The notes: generated by a model not told the origin, from the letters alone. A DNA stretch of 64,000 bases from Microlunatus soli (GCF_900105385.1 NZ_LT629772.1:3782001-3846000), one strand, 5' to 3'; positions 34,112-41,853 are shown, counted from the first letter of the stretch. Numbers and translations are program-made.

Positions 34112-34696
34112 ATGGACAGCGAACCGTTTCGCGACAAGCCGACTCTGACCGGGGAGCGGGTTGTGCTGCGCCCGTTCGGTGTCGACGATGTGCCGATCAT
34201 GGCCGAGATCCTTGCCGACCCGGAGTTGCTGCGGCTGACCGGCTCGGTGCACAGCTCCGACGAGACCGGTGAACCGGACGACCGACTGCGGCAGTGGTAC
34301 GGCACCCGTCAAGATCATGCCGACCGGCTCGATCTGGCGCTGGTCGATCGTGCCCATGATCGACTTGTCGGCGAGGTGGTGCTCAACGAACTCGATCCGG
34401 ACAACGACAGCTGCAACATCCGGATCCTGATCGGGCCGCAGGGTCGGGACCGCGGACTGGGCACCGAGGCGATGCGACTGATGGTCGATCACGCCTTCTC
34501 AAGTACCGATCTCTATCGGCTGGAGCTCGGTGTCTTCGCCTTCAATCCGCGGGCGGTCCGGGTGTATGAGAAGGTGGGCTTCGTCGTCGAGGGCACCCGT
34601 CGCGCGGCGTTCCGCTTCGATGATCAGCGGATCGACGACGTGATGATGTCGATCATCCGACCGGAGTGGGTTGCCGCCGTCGACGACGGAGCGTGA
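34112..34696 (+). CDS. GNAT family N-acetyltransferase (RimJ/RimL-like)
   Basis: Acetyl-CoA-dependent N-acetyltransferase of 194 aa. The N-terminal L-T-G-E-R-V-V-L-R-P-F and the acetyl-CoA loop G-P-Q-G-R-D-R-G-L-G-T-E-A are typical of the RimJ/RimL-type branch, as is the closing F-N-P-R-A-V-R-V-Y-E-K-V-G-F. The ATG follows TATCGT (34098-34103) by eight bases; longer in-frame starts read into the methyltransferase. The 3' end overlaps the permease gene on the other strand by 44 bp, a long antisense overlap. The substrate could be a protein N-terminus, amino acid or drug. Confidence 0.86.
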   Translation: MDSEPFRDKPTLTGERVVLRPFGVDDVPIMAEILADPELLRLTGSVHSSDETGEPDDRLRQWYGTRQDHADRLDLALVDRAHDRLVGEVVLNELDPDNDSCNIRILIGPQGRDRGLGTEAMRLMVDHAFSSTDLYRLELGVFAFNPRAVRVYEKVGFVVEGTRRAAFRFDDQRIDDVMMSIIRPEWVAAVDDGA

Positions 34697-35621
34697 TCAG
34701 CATCCCGGTGGACAGGATGATCAACGCCGCCCAGACCAGGCCGAAGCCGATCCAGCGGCCGGTCGGCATCCGTTCACCGAAGTAGAGCACGCCGAGCAGG
34801 AACTGGGTGGTCGGGGTGATGTACTGCAGCAGCCCGATCATGCTCAGTGGGATCCGGGTGGCCGCGGCGGCGAAGAGCAGCAGCGGGATCAGCGTCACCA
34901 GCCCGCCGGCCGCCAGCAGCAGGCTGTGCACCAGACCGAAGTGGCCGAAGGTCAGCCCGCCGGTCGCCTGCAGATAGATCACGTACGCCACCGCCGGGGC
35001 GAACATGAAGGCGGACTCGATCACGAGGGTCTCGACGGCTCCCTTGCGGACCAGGTTCTTCAACAGTCCGTAACTGCCGAAGCTGACCGCCAGTGTCAGG
35101 GCGATCCATGGTGGCTTGCCGTACGCGACGGTCAGCACGATCACCGCCAGCGCGGCGAGCCCGACCGCGGCCCATTGATAGCGCCGCAGCTGCTCCTTCA
35201 GGAACGCTACGCCGACCAAGATCGAAAAGATCGGGTTGATGTAGTAGCCGAGGGCGGCCTCGGTGACGTGACCGTTGGTGGTCGCCCAGATGTAGACGCC
35301 CCAGTTGATCGACACCAGCACGGCGGCCGCAGCCAGCATGAACAGGTTCCGTCGGGTGGCGATCGCCCGCAGCCAGCCACGGGGCAGCGTGAACAACGCC
35401 AGGATGATCGCAAAGACCAGTGACCACGCCATCCGCATGGCCAGGATCTCCAACGCCGACGCGCTCTTGACCAGATTCCAGAACAGCGGGACCAGGCCCC
35501 AGATGCCGTAGGCGCTGAGGCCGAAGAGGATGCCGCGGTTGGCCGGGGAGTCCGGTGCGGTTGTCGAGGTCGATGTGGTTCCAGGATCCCCTTCGACAGG
35601 CTCAGGGCGTTGCTTCGACAA
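34653..35621 (-). CDS. rarD: RarD-type EamA family transporter
   Basis: Inner-membrane protein of 322 aa with about ten hydrophobic helices and RarD signatures (G-I-W-G-L-V-P-L-F-W-N near the start, S-I-N-W-G-V-Y-I-W, L-G-Y-Y-I-N-P, L-Q-Y-I-T-P-T). The family exports or imports small metabolites; E. coli RarD was linked to chloramphenicol sensitivity, but the true substrate is unsettled. The start is a TTG two bases after the korB stop, and the first ten codons (S-K-Q-R-P-E-P-V-E-G) are formed by a dispersed repeat, with no ATG or GTG available before the first helix. Expression therefore probably depends on translational coupling to korB. Confidence 0.86.
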   Translation of the reverse strand: MSKQRPEPVEGDPGTTSTSTTAPDSPANRGILFGLSAYGIWGLVPLFWNLVKSASALEILAMRMAWSLVFAIILALFTLPRGWLRAIATRRNLFMLAAAAVLVSINWGVYIWATTNGHVTEAALGYYINPIFSILVGVAFLKEQLRRYQWAAVGLAALAVIVLTVAYGKPPWIALTLAVSFGSYGLLKNLVRKGAVETLVIESAFMFAPAVAYVIYLQATGGLTFGHFGLVHSLLLAAGGLVTLIPLLLFAAAATRIPLSMIGLLQYITPTTQFLLGVLYFGERMPTGRWIGFGLVWAALIILSTGMLITLRRRRRQPTPVG

Positions 35622-35634
35622 GCTCAGGACCCTA
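35591..35634 (-). repeat. Two direct copies of a dispersed CTGAGCYTGTCGAAG repeat
   Basis: Minus-strand copies CCTGAGCTTGTCGAAG (35613-35628) and CCCTGAGCCTGTCGAAG (35591-35607), 22 bp apart. The first supplies the stop codon of korB and the TTG start of rarD; the second encodes P-E-P-V-E-G in RarD. A third copy is at 39266-39286 on the plus strand inside the NuoC-like gene. Short repeats of this kind are scattered in many actinobacterial genomes; their mode of spread is unknown to me. Confidence 0.7.
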
Positions 35635-36730
35635 CGGTCCAGGTGTCCTTGCCGTTGATCATCTCTTGCAGCGCGTCATCATCGTGCGGTCCGCGTTGGG
35701 CCTGCTCGACCTGATCCCGAGCAAGATCATCGTAGGCGGGCGCATCGACCTGCCGGAAGATACCGATCGGCGCCCGCTCCAGCACCCCCGGCGTGGTCAG
35801 CCGGGACAGCCCGAAGGCGTACGACGGATCCTGGTTGTGCGCGTCGTGGACGACAATGTTCTCCAGCCCGACCTCGGCCACCTCGGCGACCTTGAGTTCG
35901 CCGGTCTGCTGATCACGGATCACGCCGAGCCGGTTGTCGACCCCGTACAGGATCGGCTCGCCGTGGGTCAGCGGGATGATCGCCTCGGCCTTGCTGTCCT
36001 TCTCCTTGACCGCGGCGAAGGCGTCGTCGTTGAAGATCGGGCAGTTCTGGTAGATCTCGATGAACGACGCCCCACGGTGTTCGGCGGCGGCGGTCAACAT
36101 CGCGGTCAGGTGCTTGCGGTCGGAGTCGACCGTCCGCGCGACGAAGGTCGCCTCGGCGCCCAATGCCAGCGAGATCGGGTTGAACGGGTTGTCCAGCGAG
36201 CCCATCGGGGTGGACTTGGTGATCTTGCCCAGCTCGCTGGTCGGCGAGTACTGGCCCTTGGTCAGTCCGTAGATCCGATTGTTGAACAACAGGATGGTGA
36301 AGTTGACGTTGCGGCGCAGCGCGTGGATCAGGTGGTTGCCGCCGATCGACAGCGCGTCACCGTCGCCGGTCACCACCCAAACACCAAGATCGGGCCGGGC
36401 GGTGGCCACGCCGGTGGCGATCGCCGGCGCCCGACCGTGGATCGAGTGCATCCCGTAGGAGTCGACGTAGTACGGGAATCGCGAGGAGCACCCGATGCCG
36501 GAGATGATCACGGTGTTTTCACGCTTGATGCCGGCGTCGGGCATGAATCCCTGGAACGCCGACAGCACCGCGTAGTCGCCGCAGCCGGGGCACCAGCGCA
36601 CTTCCTGATCACTGGTGAAGTCCTTGCGGTTCAGGGGTTCCAGCGCCAACGGGACGCCGGCCAGGCCGCCCCGATGATCACCGCCCTGACCGTTGGAGCC
36701 GTTCGTTGTGGTCTTGATCTCGACGCTCAC
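35624..36730 (-). CDS. korB: 2-oxoacid:ferredoxin oxidoreductase subunit beta
   Basis: Thiamine diphosphate-binding subunit of a 2-oxoglutarate (or related 2-oxoacid):ferredoxin oxidoreductase, 368 aa. It shows the iron-sulfur Cys motif W-C-P-G-C-G-D, further Cys in G-I-G-C-S-S-R, the ThDP/Mg motif G-D-G-D-A-L-S-I-G-G-N-H and N-N-R-I-Y-G-L-T-K-G-Q. In actinobacteria the KorAB pair can replace 2-oxoglutarate dehydrogenase in the TCA cycle and yields reduced ferredoxin. The GTG start overlaps the korA stop (GTGA), so the two are coupled. The stop lies inside a dispersed repeat. It faces a NuoBCI-like cluster on the opposite side of korA. Confidence 0.94.
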   Translation of the reverse strand: MSVEIKTTTNGSNGQGGDHRGGLAGVPLALEPLNRKDFTSDQEVRWCPGCGDYAVLSAFQGFMPDAGIKRENTVIISGIGCSSRFPYYVDSYGMHSIHGRAPAIATGVATARPDLGVWVVTGDGDALSIGGNHLIHALRRNVNFTILLFNNRIYGLTKGQYSPTSELGKITKSTPMGSLDNPFNPISLALGAEATFVARTVDSDRKHLTAMLTAAAEHRGASFIEIYQNCPIFNDDAFAAVKEKDSKAEAIIPLTHGEPILYGVDNRLGVIRDQQTGELKVAEVAEVGLENIVVHDAHNQDPSYAFGLSRLTTPGVLERAPIGIFRQVDAPAYDDLARDQVEQAQRGPHDDDALQEMINGKDTWTVGS

Positions 36731-38628
36731 GCGTTGTCTCCAAGAGAATCGATTTCGATCTGAAGGTCCTCGGCCAGCTCCGACAGCGAGATCGGAAGTC
36801 CGCGGACCCGTGAGTAGGAATGCACGTCGACCAGGTACTTGCCGCGCAGCAGCAGTGCCAACTGGCCGAGATTCATCTCCGGCACGATCACCCGGTCGTA
36901 GGCCCGCAGCACCTCGCCCAGGTTGGCCGGGAACGGATTCAGATGACGGATGTGGGCCTGGGCGACCTGCCGGCCGGTCGCCCGGACCCGGCGGACCGCA
37001 GCGGTGATCGGCCCGAAGGTCGAACCCCAGCCGAGTACCAACACCTTGGCCGCGTCGCTCGGATCGTCGACCGTGACATCGGGGATGTCCCGGACGATGC
37101 CGTCCACCTTGGCCTGCCGGATCCGCACCATGTCGTCGTGGTTGGTCGGATCGTAGGAGACGTTGCCGGTGTCCTTGGCCTTCTCGATGCCGCCGATCCG
37201 ATGCTCCAGACCGGCCGTCCCCGGGATCGCCCACGGACGAGCCAGGGTCTCCGGATCCCGCTTGTAGGGAAGGAAGATCTCCTCCTCACCCTGGGTGGCG
37301 TTCGGCCCGGTGGCGAAGTCCGGATCGATCGGCGGGATGGCCGACAGGTCGGGCACGTTCCACGGCTCGGCGCCGTTGGCGAGGTAGCCGTCGGACAACA
37401 CGATCACCGGTGTCCGGTAGGTGATCGCGATCCGGGTCGCCTCCACCGCGGTGTCGAAACAGTCCGACGGCGACTGGGCCGCCAGCACCGGCACCGGTGC
37501 CTCCCCGTTGCGGCCGTAGAGCACCTGCAGCAGGTCGGCCTGCTCGGTCTTGGTCGGCATCCCGGTGGACGGGCCGGCCCGCTGGATGTCGCAGACGATC
37601 AGCGGCAACTCGGTCATCACGCCGAGGCTGATCGTCTCCATCTTCAGCGAGACACCCGGCCCGGAGCTGGTGGTGACGCCGATCTGGCCGGCGAAGCTGG
37701 CGCCCAGCGCCGCGCCGACGCCGGCGATCTCGTCCTCGGCCTGGAAGGTGGTGACACCGAACCGCTTGTGCTTGCTCAGCTCGTGCAGCACGTCGGAGGC
37801 CGGCGTGATCGGGTAGGCACCCAGGAACAGCGGCAGGCCGGCCTTCTGCGCACCGGCGATCAACCCGTACGCCAGCGCCGCGTTGCCGGTGATCTGCCGG
37901 TAGGTGCCCTGCGGCATCGGCGCCGGCGCGACCTCGTAGCTGTAGGCGAAGACCTCGGTGGTCTCACCGAAGGCGTACCCGGTCTGGAACGCCTTGATGT
38001 TGGCGTCCCGGATCTCCGGCTTCTTGGCGAACTTGCTTTCCAGGAAGGAAACCGTGCCCTCGGTCGGCCGATGGTAGAGCCAGGACAGCAGCCCGAGCGC
38101 GAACATGTTCTTGCTGCGGCCGGCGTCCTTGCGGGTCAGCCCGAACTCCTTGACCGCCTCGGTGGTCATCCCGGTCAGGTCGATCGCATGCACCTGGTAG
38201 TCCGACAGCGAGTCGTCCTCCAGCGGATTGGACTCATAGCCGACCTTGGCCAGGTTGCGCTTGGTGAAGTCGGCGGTGTCGGCGATGATCACGCCGCCGC
38301 GCGCGACGTCGGCGACGTTGGCCTTCAACGCGGCGGGATTCATCGCCACCAGCACGTCGGGCCGGTCGCCCGGCGTCATGATGTCGTAGTTGGCGAAGTG
38401 CAGCTGGAAGCTGGAGACGCCGGGAAGGGTACCGGCGGGTGCCCGGATCTCGGCGGGGAAGTTCGGCAGCGTCGAGATGTCGTTGCCGAAGATCGCCGTC
38501 TCGGCGGTGAACCGGTCACCGGTCAGCTGCATCCCGTCGCCGGAGTCGCCGGCGAACCGGATCACGACCCGATCGAGGGTCTTGACCTCGCCGTTGTCGC
38601 CGGTGCGGTCCTTGGTTGGTGCGGACAA
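36727..38628 (-). CDS. korA: 2-oxoacid:acceptor oxidoreductase subunit alpha (gamma-alpha fusion)
   Basis: Large subunit of the same enzyme, 633 aa, in the fused gamma-alpha form typical of actinobacterial KorA. The gamma (CoA-binding) part is N-terminal (F-A-G-D-S-G-D-G-M-Q-L-T-G-D-R-F near residue 25) and the pyrimidine-binding alpha part begins about residue 230 with A-Y-P-I-T-P-A-S-D-V-L-H-E-L and S-G-P-G-V-S-L-K-M-E. The start is a TTG with a good AGGAAGG site five bases upstream; no ATG or GTG suits. The upstream region carries a perfect 17-bp palindrome that may be an operator. Activity generates succinyl-CoA and reduced ferredoxin from 2-oxoglutarate, if the substrate is as in the best-known relatives. 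Confidence 0.94.
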   Translation of the reverse strand: MSAPTKDRTGDNGEVKTLDRVVIRFAGDSGDGMQLTGDRFTAETAIFGNDISTLPNFPAEIRAPAGTLPGVSSFQLHFANYDIMTPGDRPDVLVAMNPAALKANVADVARGGVIIADTADFTKRNLAKVGYESNPLEDDSLSDYQVHAIDLTGMTTEAVKEFGLTRKDAGRSKNMFALGLLSWLYHRPTEGTVSFLESKFAKKPEIRDANIKAFQTGYAFGETTEVFAYSYEVAPAPMPQGTYRQITGNAALAYGLIAGAQKAGLPLFLGAYPITPASDVLHELSKHKRFGVTTFQAEDEIAGVGAALGASFAGQIGVTTSSGPGVSLKMETISLGVMTELPLIVCDIQRAGPSTGMPTKTEQADLLQVLYGRNGEAPVPVLAAQSPSDCFDTAVEATRIAITYRTPVIVLSDGYLANGAEPWNVPDLSAIPPIDPDFATGPNATQGEEEIFLPYKRDPETLARPWAIPGTAGLEHRIGGIEKAKDTGNVSYDPTNHDDMVRIRQAKVDGIVRDIPDVTVDDPSDAAKVLVLGWGSTFGPITAAVRRVRATGRQVAQAHIRHLNPFPANLGEVLRAYDRVIVPEMNLGQLALLLRGKYLVDVHSYSRVRGLPISLSELAEDLQIEIDSLGDNA

Positions 38629-38643
38629 GGCTGCCTTCCTGGA

Positions 38644-38674
38644 GCGATATTGCTAGGAGGGTGTTCAACACCCT
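38644..38674 (-). promoter_or_regulatory. korAB upstream palindrome and candidate promoter
   Basis: AGGGTGTT-C-AACACCCT (38658-38674) is a perfect 8+8 palindrome. On the minus strand a TATCGC hexamer (38644-38649) downstream of it would make a -10 with the palindrome over the -35 region, a position suited to repression or redox control. No -35 consensus is obvious. Confidence 0.45.
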
Positions 38675-38708
38675 TCTCATAGGTTGTCGTGGCAACCCGA
38701 TCCATAGT

Positions 38709-38733
38709 AAGGGCCACCTACGGTGTGGCCCTT
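38709..38733. promoter_or_regulatory. Strong hairpin between korA and the NuoB-like gene
   Basis: AAGGGCCAC (38709-38717) and GTGGCCCTT (38725-38733) form a perfect 9-bp stem with a 7-nt loop, followed on the plus strand by a short TTG run. It looks like a terminator stem but stands between two divergent genes. A second, smaller hairpin CTCAAG-caaa-CTTGAG follows at 38773-38788. Either could be an attenuator, an insulating terminator or protein-binding dyads. Confidence 0.45.
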
Positions 38734-38813
38734 GTTCGTCCGGAGAACGGTCACCCGGTGTCCAGGGTAAACCTCAAGCAAACTTGAGCATCAAATCGGC
38801 GCTCCCGGAAGGA

Positions 38814-38830
38814 TAGGGTTGGCGGTCGTG
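38814..38830 (+). promoter_or_regulatory. -10 element and leaderless start of NuoB-like gene
   Basis: TAGGGT at 38814-38819 ends eight bases before the GTG at 38828. An in-frame TTG overlaps the hexamer and so would not be transcribed. Same layout as the epimerase promoter at 31.27 kb. Confidence 0.5.
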
Positions 38831-39253
38831 GTGGGAATGCAGTTCTGGGACTGGTACGGCGACGGTTCGGCCTACGTCGTCGATGTCGGCCTGGCCTGCT
38901 GCACGCTGGAGTTCGAGGCCGCCGCCCACGAACGCCGGCCGGCTGATTTCAGCACCCCGGAGGAGTTGCCCGCTGCCGCGACCGTGGTCGTGGTGGTCTC
39001 CGGCACCGTCACCGACCGGCTCACCGAGCCGGTGCTCACCGTCATCGACCGGGTACGCCGCAGCGCACCCGAGGCGAAGGTGGTCGCGTTCGGCGCCTGT
39101 GCGTCGGCCGGCGGGCCCTATTGGGACTCCTATGTCGTCACCAAGGGCATCGACCAGTTGACCGAGGTGAACGCCTACGTCCCCGGCTGCCCGCCGCCAC
39201 CGCAGGCCCTGACCGCGATCGTCGACGACCTCACCGAGCGCGCCCATGTCTGA
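38828..39253 (+). CDS. NuoB-like [4Fe-4S] subunit (complex I / hydrogenase small-subunit family), compact form
   Basis: Iron-sulfur protein of about 141 aa, homologous to NADH-quinone oxidoreductase subunit B, which holds cluster N2. All four ligand cysteines are present in the right contexts: G-L-A-C-C-T-L-E, F-G-A-C-A-S-A-G-G and Y-V-P-G-C-P-P-P-P. S-G-T-V-T also matches NuoB. It is shorter than canonical NuoB (about 160-180 aa), missing much of the loop that contacts NuoD and quinone. It heads an overlapping cluster with NuoC-, YCII- and NuoI-like genes and faces korAB. Start is GTG at 38828 by promoter spacing; GTG 38831 or ATG 38837 are alternatives. An electron-transfer role is inferred. 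Confidence 0.85.
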   Translation: MVGMQFWDWYGDGSAYVVDVGLACCTLEFEAAAHERRPADFSTPEELPAAATVVVVVSGTVTDRLTEPVLTVIDRVRRSAPEAKVVAFGACASAGGPYWDSYVVTKGIDQLTEVNAYVPGCPPPPQALTAIVDDLTERAHV

Positions 39254-39854
39254 GCCTCCGATCCCGGGTCCTGAGCCTGTCGAAGGAACGTCCGCTCCGG
39301 CCGAGGACCTGCTGCGCGACGTCGCACCGGCCGACTGGCACGGCGCGGTGGCCGAGGCAGAGCAGCAGGGCTTCGGCTACTTCGACTGGCTCGGCGCGGT
39401 CGACCAGATCGGCCGGACCGACACCTTCGCGGTGCTGGTCCGATTGATCGACCTGTCGCCCGGCGGCGCGATCCGGCTGCGGACCGAGGTGCCGCGGGCC
39501 GCGCCGCAGCTGACGAGCATCGCCGACATCTTCGCCGGCGCCGGCTGGCACGAACGCGAGTCCGCCGAACTCTTCGCGATCACGTTCACCGGTGGCGACG
39601 ACCGTCGGCTGTTGCTACCCGACGACTACGTCGGGGCGCCGCTGCGCAAGGACACGGTGCTGGCCGCCCGGGCCGGGGTCGACTGGCCGGGTACGAAGGA
39701 GCCCGGCGGCGCTCCGAGCCGGCGGCGGATGGTGCCGCCCGGCGTACCGGAGCCCGAGGTGTGGGGAGATCGTGATCCGGCGCTACCGGCGCCGGAATCG
39801 GAGGAGGTCGCCGAGTCCGCGCTCGGTGGCCGGGTGCGGAGGAGGAAGCGATGA
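39246..39854 (+). CDS. NuoC-like subunit (complex I 30-kDa family)
   Basis: Protein of 202 aa similar to NADH-quinone oxidoreductase subunit C: F-D-W-L-G-A-V-D near residue 43, W-H-E-R-E-S-A-E-L-F-A-I-T-F and the signature L-L-P-D-D-Y-V-G-A-P-L-R-K-D. The C-terminal 50 residues are Pro/Glu/Arg-rich and not conserved. The ATG overlaps the NuoB-like stop by eight bases, so the genes are coupled. The N-terminus contains P-G-P-E-P-V-E-G, encoded by a dispersed repeat that has inserted in frame. No NuoD-type subunit follows, though in complex I C and D act together. Confidence 0.85.
   Translation: MSEPPIPGPEPVEGTSAPAEDLLRDVAPADWHGAVAEAEQQGFGYFDWLGAVDQIGRTDTFAVLVRLIDLSPGGAIRLRTEVPRAAPQLTSIADIFAGAGWHERESAELFAITFTGGDDRRLLLPDDYVGAPLRKDTVLAARAGVDWPGTKEPGGAPSRRRMVPPGVPEPEVWGDRDPALPAPESEEVAESALGGRVRRRKR
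39266..39286 (+). repeat. Third copy of the CTGAGCYTGTCGAAG repeat, inside the NuoC-like gene
   Basis: GGGTCCTGAGCCTGTCGAAGG here matches the korB/rarD junction copy over its length with one difference. It lies in frame and encodes P-E-P-V-E-G near the N-terminus, exactly as in RarD, showing tolerance of the element in variable termini. Confidence 0.7.
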
Positions 39855-40189
39855 AGTACATCATCTACTTCAACCAGGAATGGGTGGGCGAGCACAGCGA
39901 GGAGTGGTTCATCGAGCGTGGACCGCTGGCAGGCGCTGTGGTCGAGGAGATGAAGGACGCCGGGGTCTACGTGTTCGCAGCCGGCGTCGAGGAGGACCTC
40001 AGCAAGGCCTTCAGCGCCGATGCGACCAGCGGCACGGTCGTCGTCACCGAGGGCCCGTACACCGAGAACCGGGAGTTCCTGGGCGGCCTGACCATCATCG
40101 ACGTCGCCGATGACGATGCGGCGAAGATGTGGGCGGGCAAGATCGCCGAGGCCTGCGGCTGGCCACAGGAGGTGCGGCAGGTTGGCTGA
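39851..40189 (+). CDS. YCII-related (DGPF-type) small protein
   Basis: Protein of 112 aa of the YCII/DGPF family (dimeric alpha-beta barrel fold): K-Y-I-I-Y-F-N at the start, T-E-G-P-Y-T-E-N-R-E-F-L-G-G-L as the D-G-P-F-T-E-like motif and a C-terminal W-A-G-K-I-A-E-A-C. Family members are small enzymes or accessory domains of uncertain function, often next to ECF sigma factors. Here it is inserted between the NuoC- and NuoI-like genes, coupled by an ATGA overlap with the former. Placement inside an electron-transfer unit is unusual and may point to an accessory or assembly role; this is conjecture. Confidence 0.85.
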   Translation: MKYIIYFNQEWVGEHSEEWFIERGPLAGAVVEEMKDAGVYVFAAGVEEDLSKAFSADATSGTVVVTEGPYTENREFLGGLTIIDVADDDAAKMWAGKIAEACGWPQEVRQVG

Positions 40190-40225
40190 CCCCTGCGCGC
40201 TGCGGCTCGGCCGGAGGAGCATTCT

Positions 40226-40561
40226 GTGACCGGCTCGCACGGTGCGATCAAGCTGATCGAGGCCGACTGCACCTCCTGCATGATCTGCGCTCGGGAGTGC
40301 CCGAGCTGGTGCATCAGCCTCGATTCCCACACCGAACCGATCCCCGATCTGCCGCCGGGCGCGCGGGAGCGGACCAGCAACGTGCTGGACCGTTTCGCCA
40401 TCGACTGGTCGCTGTGCATGTTCTGCGGGATCTGTGTCGAGGAATGCCCCTTCGACGCCCTGGAGTGGGCGGCCGATCCGGTCGCCGGAGTCCGCGCGGC
40501 GCCCGGGCTGGTGCATGAGATCGAAGACCTGGCCCGCCCGCCTCGGGCAAGCGAGGCCTGA
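40226..40561 (+). CDS. NuoI-like 2x[4Fe-4S] ferredoxin-type protein
   Basis: Protein of 111 aa with two [4Fe-4S] motifs, [12 protein letters not shown] and [12 protein letters not shown], separated as in complex I subunit I. It lacks the amphipathic N-terminal extension that ties NuoI to the membrane arm. The GTG start is well supported by GGAGGAG eight bases upstream. Last member of the NuoB/C/YCII/I unit, 36 bp after the YCII gene. It could accept electrons from ferredoxin reduced by KorAB and pass them to the NuoB-like cluster or to complex I; there is no NADH-binding (NuoEFG) component here. Confidence 0.88.
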   Translation: MTGSHGAIKLIEADCTSCMICARECPSWCISLDSHTEPIPDLPPGARERTSNVLDRFAIDWSLCMFCGICVEECPFDALEWAADPVAGVRAAPGLVHEIEDLARPPRASEA

Positions 40562-40578
40562 CACGAGACACTGGCCCG

Positions 40579-41844
40579 GTGAAAACCATCGTTCTCGACG
40601 ACGACCCGACCGGGACCCAGTCCGCCTCCGGCGTGACGGTGTTGCTGGAGTCCGACGCCGACCTGCTGACCGAGGCGCTGCGCGAGTCCGACAGCGTCTA
40701 CGTGCAGACCAACAGCCGTGCCTTGTACGAGGCCGACGCGGTCGACCTGGTGCGCCGGATCCGTACCGATGGGGAGGAGGCGGGTCGCCGTCTCGGTGAG
40801 CAGGTCCGCTACGTACTGCGTGGCGACTCGACGCTGCGCGGCCACGTGTTCGCCGAGACCGAGCAGTTCATCGACGGCGATGCGGTGATGATCTTCGTGC
40901 CGGCGTTCCCGGCCGGCGGCCGGACCACCGAGGGCGGCATCCACTACGTCCGGATCGGCGAGGAGGTGCTGCCGGCACACCGCACCGAGTACGCCGACGA
41001 TCCGGTGTTCGGCTATTCCACCGGCAATCTGGCCGACTATGTCGCCGAGAAGTCCGACCGGACCCCGGTGCCTGTTGATCGTGAAACCGTCCGGTCCGGC
41101 GGGCTGGCGCAGGCGTTGATCGACGCCGAGCCGGGCAGCGTCGTGCTGCCCGATGTGGTCAGCCAGGACGACATCGACGCGATCGCGGCGGCCATCGAGG
41201 CAGCCGAGTCCACCGGCCGGCGGGTCGTGATCCGGTCCGCGGCACCGTTGGCAGCGGCTCTGGCCGGGGTCACCAGCACCGGCCTGCTGGACCGGCCGCT
41301 GCTGACCCAACCGGTGCCGACGCTGCTGGTCTGCGGTTCGCACACCGCCGGCGCGACCGCACAGCTGGAGCCGGTGATCAAGGCCTGGGGAGCGGCGACC
41401 GTCGTCGACACCGATAATGCCTTCGACGACCCGACCCGGGCCGGCGCAGCCGCGGTGTCCGGCGCGGATGATCAACTTCGGCGCGGGCTGCTGGCGGTGA
41501 TCACCAGCGCCCGGGTCCGCCGGGCCGAGGACTCAACCCTTGATCACGGCGAAAAGGTGATGGCCGCGCTGACCACGGCCGTCGAGCAGCTCAGCGGCCC
41601 GGATCACGAGCCCGCCCCGATCGGAGCCGTCATCGCCAAGGGCGGCATCACCTCGGCCGAGGTCGCACACACCGGGCTCGGAGCGACGTCGGCTCGGGTG
41701 CTCGGCCAGGTGCTCGTCGGCGTCTCGGTCTGGGAGTTGCAGACCCGCGACGGGCGGCGGGTGCTCTACGTCGTCGTGCCCGGCAACGTCGGCGGACCGG
41801 ACACCCTGATCGAGGTGCTGGCCGCCCTCGGGCTCACGCCGTGA
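40579..41844 (+). CDS. Four-carbon acid sugar kinase family protein (DUF1537; OtnK/DtnK type)
   Basis: ATP-dependent kinase of 421 aa. The N-terminal domain has the substrate motif D-D-D-P-T-G-T-Q (7-14) and R-G-D-S-T-L-R-G-H; the C-terminal nucleotide-binding domain carries G-S-H-T-A-G-A-T and A-K-G-G-I-T-S, all typical. Characterised relatives phosphorylate erythronate, threonate or other four-carbon acids such as 3-dehydrotetronate. It converges with an IclR-controlled acid-sugar operon on the other strand, suggesting a shared pathway. It starts 17 bp after the NuoI-like gene; GACACT (40567-40572) six bases before the GTG may be its own -10. Confidence 0.88.
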   Translation: MKTIVLDDDPTGTQSASGVTVLLESDADLLTEALRESDSVYVQTNSRALYEADAVDLVRRIRTDGEEAGRRLGEQVRYVLRGDSTLRGHVFAETEQFIDGDAVMIFVPAFPAGGRTTEGGIHYVRIGEEVLPAHRTEYADDPVFGYSTGNLADYVAEKSDRTPVPVDRETVRSGGLAQALIDAEPGSVVLPDVVSQDDIDAIAAAIEAAESTGRRVVIRSAAPLAAALAGVTSTGLLDRPLLTQPVPTLLVCGSHTAGATAQLEPVIKAWGAATVVDTDNAFDDPTRAGAAAVSGADDQLRRGLLAVITSARVRRAEDSTLDHGEKVMAALTTAVEQLSGPDHEPAPIGAVIAKGGITSAEVAHTGLGATSARVLGQVLVGVSVWELQTRDGRRVLYVVVPGNVGGPDTLIEVLAALGLTP

Positions 41845-41853
41845 CGGGCGGTG

